From NCBI GenBank assembly GCA_963609805.1, contig CAVDLN010000062.1, positions 1-10,382 on the forward strand: a stretch of 10,382 nt of DNA, in the 5' to 3' direction. Positions 5,800-10,382 of the stretch are shown here, piece after piece. The DNA comes from CAMEON01 sp963609805. GTDB lineage: Bacteria > Bacillota > Clostridia > Oscillospirales > CAG-272. The position numbers were made by a program, and so were the translations under genes. The notes below the pieces were generated by a model that saw only the letters and a list, made by a program, of their open reading frames with translations, did not search any database and had not been told where the DNA came from. Within the stretch, counting starts at the first letter, position 1, and every line of letters begins with the position of its first letter.

Positions 5800-6009
5800 A
5801 TGAAAAAAATCATGCATGTGGATGGAATGATGTGCACGCACTGCGAGGCGCGCGTACGCAAGGCTCTGGAGGCTCTGCCGTCTGTCGAGAAAGCGGAACC
5901 GGATCACAATACCGGCTGCGTAACCGTCACGCTGTCCGCTCCCTGCTCCGACGAGCAGCTGACGCAGACCGTAACCGAAGCGGGCTACACCGTTCGCGGA
6001 ATCGAATAA
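5800..6009 (+). CDS. copZ: CopZ-like heavy-metal-binding metallochaperone (single HMA domain)
   Basis: A 69-residue protein that is one complete heavy-metal-associated domain: the N-terminal strand, the metal loop GMMCTHCEARV (9-19) with ligands Cys12 and Cys15, the helix VRKALEAL, a second strand around VTVTLS, and the closing TEAGYTVRGIE. Family members carry Cu(I) in the cytoplasm to P-type ATPases or to copper-responsive repressors. Mercury- or other metal-binding relatives share the same motif, so the metal is inferred. The strong GGAGG at 5785-5789 sets the ATG at 5800. No copA ATPase or csoR/copY regulator gene is seen here. There is no convincing promoter in the 69 bp after the XRE gene, so it may be read from the XRE promoter. 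A strong terminator follows at 6028. Confidence 0.9.
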   Translation: MKKIMHVDGMMCTHCEARVRKALEALPSVEKAEPDHNTGCVTVTLSAPCSDEQLTQTVTEAGYTVRGIE

Positions 6010-6027
6010 ACAGATATCATACGCGAA

Positions 6028-6070
6028 GGGTGTCAGAAAACTCTGTTTGAGTTTTCTGACACCCTTTTTT
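6028..6070 (+). terminator. Rho-independent terminator after copZ
   Basis: GGGTGTCAGAAAACTC (6028-6043) pairs perfectly with 6049-6064 around the 5-nt loop TGTTT, and six Ts follow (6065-6070). It is a textbook terminator for the plus-strand XRE-copZ unit. In the opposite direction there is no U-tract. The convergent lipoprotein gene, which also has only a small 5-bp stem at 6079-6093, may nevertheless rely on this hairpin for 3' end formation. Confidence 0.93.
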
Positions 6071-6110
6071 AGGAAACCGCCGATTTATTCGGCAGCACTC
6101 TCTTGGCTTT

Positions 6111-8480
6111 TCAGCTCTTGAACTGTCTTATCAGCTCGCACAGCAGATCGTAGCGGAAGGTGCCTTCCGTATCGGACGGTTCCAGATCGGCAGAGAAGGC
6201 GAGCGAGGCGGCGGACCACTCATTCCATGAGCTGACCAGCGCAACGTGCGCGCCCAACGCATCGGCGCGGGCAAACTGCCGACGCAGTGTTGTGCCGGAA
6301 TCAAAGCCCTGCGCGGCCACATAGGTGCTGTCCCCCTCGCTTCCCTGTCCGCTCCATGCGGCGGCGCAGGAAACAGACTCCGCAAGGCCGTTTCGCACCG
6401 AGAGCACCTGCGCATCCCGGTCACGGCGTGTCCAGTAAAGCGGTGCTGCAAAGCTTGCCGAATCATACAGATCCGTCTGAACGCCCGTATAATCGGTCAT
6501 CCAGCGGACGGTAAAGCGATCATCGTTCCAGTCCGGATCCGCGCCCAGACGGGTCGGCGTACCGGCATAGCAGAGCAGGAGCGGCTTCCCCTCATAGCAG
6601 AAATACAGGTCGGGGTATTTTTCGGCGTATTTCCTGTATACCTGATCCGCCTTTTTCTGGTGATTGCCGCCGTCAATGCCGATCGAGCCGGTCGTCCCGG
6701 GGCCCAGCAGAATACAGATCCGCGGTGCGCCCGGAATGGTTGACCATATTTCAAACAGCAGGTCGGTTGCCTCCTCAATAGTTCGGTAAGTGGATCGCTT
6801 GTCCCCCGCGGTATCCGCGTCATACAGCGTGTTGCGGGACCAGTCCACATACACGAAATCCACTCCCGCGGCGGCAAGCCATACGCCGTGCCGATAGATA
6901 ACCTCTTTGTCATCCGACGTATACGCGCCCAGCAGGGGACGGTCTGATGCATCCCATGACTTGGCGGCGGTGTGTCCTGCCGTATAGGCAATACCGACCA
7001 GTCTTTCGTCGGGATCCGTCGATGTGTACACGCCCACGCCGGTCGTATCGTACTCCGGAACCGTCCGGCTGTAGACAGCCGTTTCATACAGCGTGTACCG
7101 TTCATCCATGGCAGCCGTCAGATTCTCCGCATCCTGCGCCGCATCCGGGAAAATGTACAGAGTATTCTCTCCGCACAGTGCCGTATACCCCAGCATGGGT
7201 GCAAGCCAGTCGGCACAGAGAAGCAGCGTATCTCCCTGCCTGACAACCGTCGGGAAAGGCATGCCCGTTCCGTTTACATCCACGCTGTCCGTGCCCGCCC
7301 GGAAGGTCATGCTCAAAAGCCCCCGGCGCAGCGTCGCGGTATCCCCGCTGACCGTACAGGAAAAGCCGAACAGATCCGCGAGCGTCTGCGCATCGGCCAG
7401 ATAATGTCCGTCGATCAGAACCGTGTCTGCGGATGCACGGTACTGCACTTTATCGCGGAACAGATAGTCGCGTTCCGCCTTGATCGCCACGGTTCCCGCC
7501 GTGGTGGTATACGCGGCGGATACTTTGGAGACGGCACCGAGGGACGACAGGCATCCGCCGGTGTTGTGGGACAGTACACGGGTGTATCCGAGGTCCTCCC
7601 CGTGCGCAATTCTGTCAAGGTCGGCCGACGCGACCTCCGCCCCGTCGGCATTGAACAGCCGGACCGATGTGTCGGTAAAGCGGGCGGTCGCAACCGCTGT
7701 CTCATCGACAAACACACGCAGGACGGATCCGTCATCCTCAACCCGCATGGAAACGCCGGAGGACAGTCCCGTCGGCAGGTTCACGGCAAGCTGAACCGGC
7801 ACGGCATCCCCGTTCAGGCAGGCGAAAACAGCCTTGTCCCGCAGGATAATCCACAAGCCGCTGTCCGTGTAGATGTGGCCCGCATCGGTGCAGCGCAGCC
7901 CCAGCATCACGGCGGATGTCACATTGGCATTGTCCCCCGCCGTCTCGGCGCTGACCCGTGCCGTTACGGTGCAGGGCGCGCTCATGCTGCGTGAAAATCC
8001 GATGGCGGCCCAGCGGTCGGAGGGGACGGACAGTCCCGTCTCGTTTGCCGTCATGTCGGAGCTCTGGGAGAAGCGCAGGTTTCCGTCGGCACGCAGGGTA
8101 CGCAGGTCGGCACCCGCGAAATCATACTGCAAATCATACCCGGCGGTTTCTCCGCGCAGGATCGGCGTCAGGTCGGCAGGCTCTCCGTCCGGAATCCGTA
8201 CCTGCACCGGCTCCGTTTCCGTTTCCGCGGGAACGGTTTTCTCCGGTGCGTCCGTCTCGGTCTGCGCATCGCCTGCATCCGACTCCGTTTCGGAGGCGTC
8301 TTCGGTCGGAAGCGTGGAGGTCGGCTCGGATGTATCGGCGGATTCCCCCGTAGCGGGATACACGGTATCGGTCATCGCTCCCGTTTCGGACGCATCCGTC
8401 CCCGGCGTACCGCCTGTGCAGGCAGCGGCACTGCCCGCGATCAGCAGCAGAGCCAGTGCGGCGGCAATCATCTTCTTCAT
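6111..8480 (-). CDS. Large modular lipoprotein with GH71/GH99-like C-terminal domain
   Basis: A 789-residue secreted protein. A signal peptide (1-20) ends in SAAAC, giving a probable lipid-anchored Cys21; the lipobox is not ideal. Residues 22-95 are a low-complexity linker rich in T, S, E, D and P. Residues about 112-290 look like a beta-sandwich (YDLQYDFAG through VRLFNADG), possibly carbohydrate-binding. Residues about 335-446 resemble the copper-amine-oxidase N-terminal stalk module (VLIDGHYLADAQTLADLFG, later LYIFPDA). Residues about 490-789 match the layout of the GH71/GH99/WbsX superfamily: LLGAYTSDD (517-525), AGVDFVYVDWSRN (538-550), RICILLGPG (587-595), GKPLLLCYAGTP (631-642), and SSWNEW (750-755) followed by DLEPSDTEG. 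In that superfamily the NEW loop carries acidic active-site residues. The role is thus probably glycan hydrolysis or binding at the cell surface, with the substrate unknown. It is a single-gene unit with its own promoter and AGGAGG (8491-8496) 10 nt before the ATG. Confidence 0.8.
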   Translation of the reverse strand: MKKMIAAALALLLIAGSAAACTGGTPGTDASETGAMTDTVYPATGESADTSEPTSTLPTEDASETESDAGDAQTETDAPEKTVPAETETEPVQVRIPDGEPADLTPILRGETAGYDLQYDFAGADLRTLRADGNLRFSQSSDMTANETGLSVPSDRWAAIGFSRSMSAPCTVTARVSAETAGDNANVTSAVMLGLRCTDAGHIYTDSGLWIILRDKAVFACLNGDAVPVQLAVNLPTGLSSGVSMRVEDDGSVLRVFVDETAVATARFTDTSVRLFNADGAEVASADLDRIAHGEDLGYTRVLSHNTGGCLSSLGAVSKVSAAYTTTAGTVAIKAERDYLFRDKVQYRASADTVLIDGHYLADAQTLADLFGFSCTVSGDTATLRRGLLSMTFRAGTDSVDVNGTGMPFPTVVRQGDTLLLCADWLAPMLGYTALCGENTLYIFPDAAQDAENLTAAMDERYTLYETAVYSRTVPEYDTTGVGVYTSTDPDERLVGIAYTAGHTAAKSWDASDRPLLGAYTSDDKEVIYRHGVWLAAAGVDFVYVDWSRNTLYDADTAGDKRSTYRTIEEATDLLFEIWSTIPGAPRICILLGPGTTGSIGIDGGNHQKKADQVYRKYAEKYPDLYFCYEGKPLLLCYAGTPTRLGADPDWNDDRFTVRWMTDYTGVQTDLYDSASFAAPLYWTRRDRDAQVLSVRNGLAESVSCAAAWSGQGSEGDSTYVAAQGFDSGTTLRRQFARADALGAHVALVSSWNEWSAASLAFSADLEPSDTEGTFRYDLLCELIRQFKS

Positions 8481-8556
8481 AGACAGCTATCCTCCTATCG
8501 GCATATTCGTCCGACGGTACTGCTCGTCAGGCACGAATTCTCTCGGTTCTGTATCA

Positions 8557-8585
8557 ATTATACCTGTTGCGGGCTGCTTTGTCAA
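8557..8585 (-). promoter_or_regulatory. Perfect-consensus sigma-A promoter of the GH-like lipoprotein gene
   Basis: On the minus strand TTGACA (8580-8585) and TATAAT (8557-8562) are both exact consensus hexamers with a 17-bp spacer. The leader is about 70 nt and can fold: ATTCGT (8505-8510) is complementary to ACGAAT (8533-8538). Such a strong promoter implies either high expression or control by a repressor or the leader. Confidence 0.9.
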
Positions 8586-8639
8586 GAAGTTTTTGTCGAA
8601 ATTGCGGAATACGGCACAGGAAGGCGGCAAAACAGGCTT

Positions 8640-8649
8640 NNNNNNNNNN
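8640..8649. other. Assembly gap (10 Ns)
   Basis: Ten undetermined bases join two contigs between the lipoprotein promoter and the potD terminator. The true length of the missing sequence is unknown, so genes left and right of this point may be further apart than they look. Confidence 0.99.
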
Positions 8650-8652
8650 TTT

Positions 8653-8701
8653 AAAAAGGGCGTCCCCGAAATTCCGCGGATACGGAATTTCGGGGACACC
8701 C
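8653..8701 (-). terminator. Rho-independent terminator of the pot operon
   Basis: A 19-nt arm at 8683-8701 pairs with 8658-8676. Read on the minus strand the stem is complete with one U-G wobble, then TTTTT (8657-8653). On the plus strand the same position is a C-A mismatch and no T-run follows, so the element works for potD. It starts 25 nt after the potD stop. Confidence 0.9.
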
Positions 8702-8726
8702 GGAAACGGTCATATATTGGGGGATA

Positions 8727-9998
8727 TCAGTAGATATTGCGCCGTTTCTTCCGTACGGCAAAGTACACGCCGATGCCGGCCATCACGGCAACAATCACCG
8801 CGCATATCACATATATGCCCGCGCTGATATCGATGTCCGATTTCAGTTCCTCCCACAGTCGGTTCAGAAGCTCCAGCTTTTCGGGAGTCAGGTTCTCATA
8901 GGCCGTGGCCTGCACATCGCCCGTATCGTACATGAGGTCGAACCCGCCGTCCTTGATGCTGTTCATGTACTCTATATACTCCTCGTTCTCCCGCACAAGC
9001 CGGTTGGGAGAGCCGTAATAGGTATATTCGGCATTGGCAACGGCGGGCTCCTCCGTCAGCATGAAATTGATGTAGCGCTCCGCTATCAATTTGTTTTTGG
9101 CGGAAGTCGGAATGCACATGGCGTCCACATACAGATTGGTTCCCTCGGACGGATAGTAGAATTCCAGATCCTCGTTCTCCTCATACATGGTCATGAAGTC
9201 ACCTGCGTAGTAGGCGGCAATGGCGGCAGACCCGTTCTCCATTTTGTTGTATATCTCGTCCATGACATAGCCCTGGACAACCTTTTTCTGCTCCTTGAGC
9301 TTCTCCAGTGCCTGTCTCCAATCCTCCTCGCTGTCCGAATTGACGTCCAGTCCCAGCAGGTACTGCGCCGATCCGAATGCATCGCGTGAATTGTTGAACT
9401 GGAGAATATTTCCGGCATTGCGCTCATCCCAGAGCAGGCTCCAGCTGCCGATGTTGGGGTCATCGGGGTCTACCATTGTGGTGTTGTAGATAACACCGAC
9501 CATGCCGAACATATACGGTACGGAATACTCGCATCCCTTGTCGTAGTAATCGTACTTCGCGTTCTCGCCGTAAAAATCCTCATGCAGATTGACAAGATTC
9601 GGGATATTCTCATGATCAAGCTTCTGCACCAGTCCCTCGGCAATCAGCCGCTGAATCATATAATCCGACGGGATGACCACATCATAGGACACCGACCCGG
9701 AGGACAGCTTGGCATACATATCCTCGTTGCTGGAAAAGGTGGAATAATTAACCTTTACCCTCTCTCCGTACGTCTCGTAGTACCATTCCTCAAACGCCGC
9801 GTTGGAGTCCAGCGTGTCCTCGGAACCGTCGGATATATACTCGCCCCAGTTGTACACATACAACGTCGTCGTTTTGACTGTCTCCCCCCCGCAGGAGGTA
9901 AGCAGCGGCAGGGCATACAGGCTCAGGCACACCGCCGTCAAAAGCAGAGCCGCCGCGCGCCGGGCAGCGGGGATTTTCATTTGATTTGAATGGCTCAT
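8727..9998 (-). CDS. potD: Spermidine/putrescine ABC transporter substrate-binding lipoprotein PotD with C-terminal membrane helix
   Basis: Extracellular receptor for polyamine uptake, working with PotA (ATPase) and PotB/PotC (permeases). The 423-residue product has a signal segment (15-32) and lipobox LTSC (Cys36). PotD motifs follow: YVYNWGEYI (47-55), YDVVIPSDYMIQRLIAEGLV (105-124), YSVPYMFGMVGVIYN (158-172), and the pocket strand NLYVDAMCIP (288-297), where Asp292 corresponds to the amine-binding Asp257 of E. coli PotD. Tyr290 replaces Trp255 of E. coli. Unusually, residues about 394-415 form a hydrophobic helix followed by RKKRRNIY, a stop-transfer pattern that would anchor the C-terminus as well. 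Start at 9998 is chosen for AAGGGGGTG (10006-10014); a second ATG at codon 7 has no such site. The start overlaps the potC stop by 4 bp (ATGA), indicating translational coupling. Confidence 0.93.
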   Translation of the reverse strand: MSHSNQMKIPAARRAAALLLTAVCLSLYALPLLTSCGGETVKTTTLYVYNWGEYISDGSEDTLDSNAAFEEWYYETYGERVKVNYSTFSSNEDMYAKLSSGSVSYDVVIPSDYMIQRLIAEGLVQKLDHENIPNLVNLHEDFYGENAKYDYYDKGCEYSVPYMFGMVGVIYNTTMVDPDDPNIGSWSLLWDERNAGNILQFNNSRDAFGSAQYLLGLDVNSDSEEDWRQALEKLKEQKKVVQGYVMDEIYNKMENGSAAIAAYYAGDFMTMYEENEDLEFYYPSEGTNLYVDAMCIPTSAKNKLIAERYINFMLTEEPAVANAEYTYYGSPNRLVRENEEYIEYMNSIKDGGFDLMYDTGDVQATAYENLTPEKLELLNRLWEELKSDIDISAGIYVICAVIVAVMAGIGVYFAVRKKRRNIY

Positions 9999-10382
9999 GC
10001 ACGGACACCCCCTTCCCGATGCTTTGCGCGCGCAGTCCGGAAGGAGCCGGCGAAATTAACCGCCAGCAGCACCGCCAGGATGATTACCACAATCAGCGCG
10101 CAGAGTGCGTACATGCTGAACTTGACATTGTGCGCCGTCTGGTTGTATACATACAGCGGCAGCGTCTGAAAATCGGGGGAGCTGACAAAGTGGGAAATGA
10201 CAAAGTCATCCAGCGACAGGGTGAAGGACATCATGAGCCCGGACACAATGCCGGGTACGATTTCGGGCAGCTCTACCGCGAAAAATGCGCGGGAAGGCGT
10301 ACAGCCGAGATCCTGCGCCGCCTCGGAAAGCGACCTGTCCAGCGTCTTGAACCGCGGCATAACCGACAGGACAACATAGGGA
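9995..10382 (-). CDS. potC: Spermidine/putrescine ABC transporter permease PotC (C-terminal fragment)
   Basis: The last 129 residues of a membrane permease; the rest lies beyond the right edge. The frame is open to the window end and enters as PYVVLSVMPRFKTLD. The EAA loop that docks to the PotA ATPase is clear: EAAQDLGCTPSRAF followed by VELPEIVPGI. A membrane helix follows with SFTLSLDDFVIS, a PotC signature, and a last helix around YALCALIVVIILAVLL before a basic tail. Position directly before potD agrees with the standard potABCD order, so potA and potB are expected to the right. An internal ATG at 10360 is not a real start. Confidence 0.92.
   Translation of the reverse strand, partial: PYVVLSVMPRFKTLDRSLSEAAQDLGCTPSRAFFAVELPEIVPGIVSGLMMSFTLSLDDFVISHFVSSPDFQTLPLYVYNQTAHNVKFSMYALCALIVVIILAVLLAVNFAGSFRTARAKHREGGVRA

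Noticed and set aside
6972..7994. Plus-strand open frame of about 340 codons antisense to the GH-like lipoprotein
   Set aside because: No family features, no ribosome binding site, and it spans structured domains of the real minus-strand protein.
8487..8733. Small open frames crossing the N-run
   Set aside because: They translate undetermined bases, a promoter and a terminator hairpin, so they are not genes.

Overview
The window looks like a piece of a moderately GC-rich genome from the Bacillota (probably class Clostridia, gut-type Oscillospirales or a relative). The grounds are: Gram-positive style lipoproteins with lipoboxes in place of periplasmic proteins, AGGAGG-type ribosome binding sites, sigma-A promoters with 17-bp spacers, an XRE-TPR regulator of a kind common in gut Clostridia, and a surface protein with a copper-amine-oxidase-N-like module. 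A run of 10 Ns at 8640-8649 marks a scaffold join, so this is a draft or metagenomic assembly. The taxonomy is inferred from style only.

Layout, left to right. (1) 1-1504, minus strand: start of a branched-chain amino acid ABC transporter operon. A near-consensus promoter at 1476-1504 drives the lipoprotein receptor livJ. A hairpin then separates it from the permease livH, which runs off the left edge. (2) 1538-4391, minus strand: a three-gene operon read from a consensus promoter at 4363-4391. It encodes a SLOG/DUF1273 (YpsA-like) protein, a cytoplasmic class C-type serine hydrolase and the adenine DNA glycosylase MutY, and ends at a long perfect hairpin. (3) 4475-6070, plus strand: a divergent unit encoding an XRE-family regulator with a helical-repeat C-terminus and a CopZ-like metallochaperone, closed by a strong intrinsic terminator. 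(4) 6111-8585, minus strand: a single 789-residue modular lipoprotein with a GH71/GH99-like C-terminal domain, under a perfect-consensus promoter. (5) 8653-10382, minus strand: the end of a polyamine ABC transporter operon (potC fragment overlapping potD by 4 bp), closed by its own terminator.

Most of this is a mosaic of ordinary housekeeping and transport units. The most interesting parts are the 273-bp divergent control region at 4270-4542, the SLOG-hydrolase-mutY operon, the large surface glycoside-hydrolase-like lipoprotein of unknown substrate, and a PotD with both a lipid anchor and a C-terminal membrane helix. I found no RNA gene, CRISPR array, insertion sequence or phage gene, and no gene-free stretch longer than 300 bp. 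No wholly new system can be demonstrated from the sequence alone.
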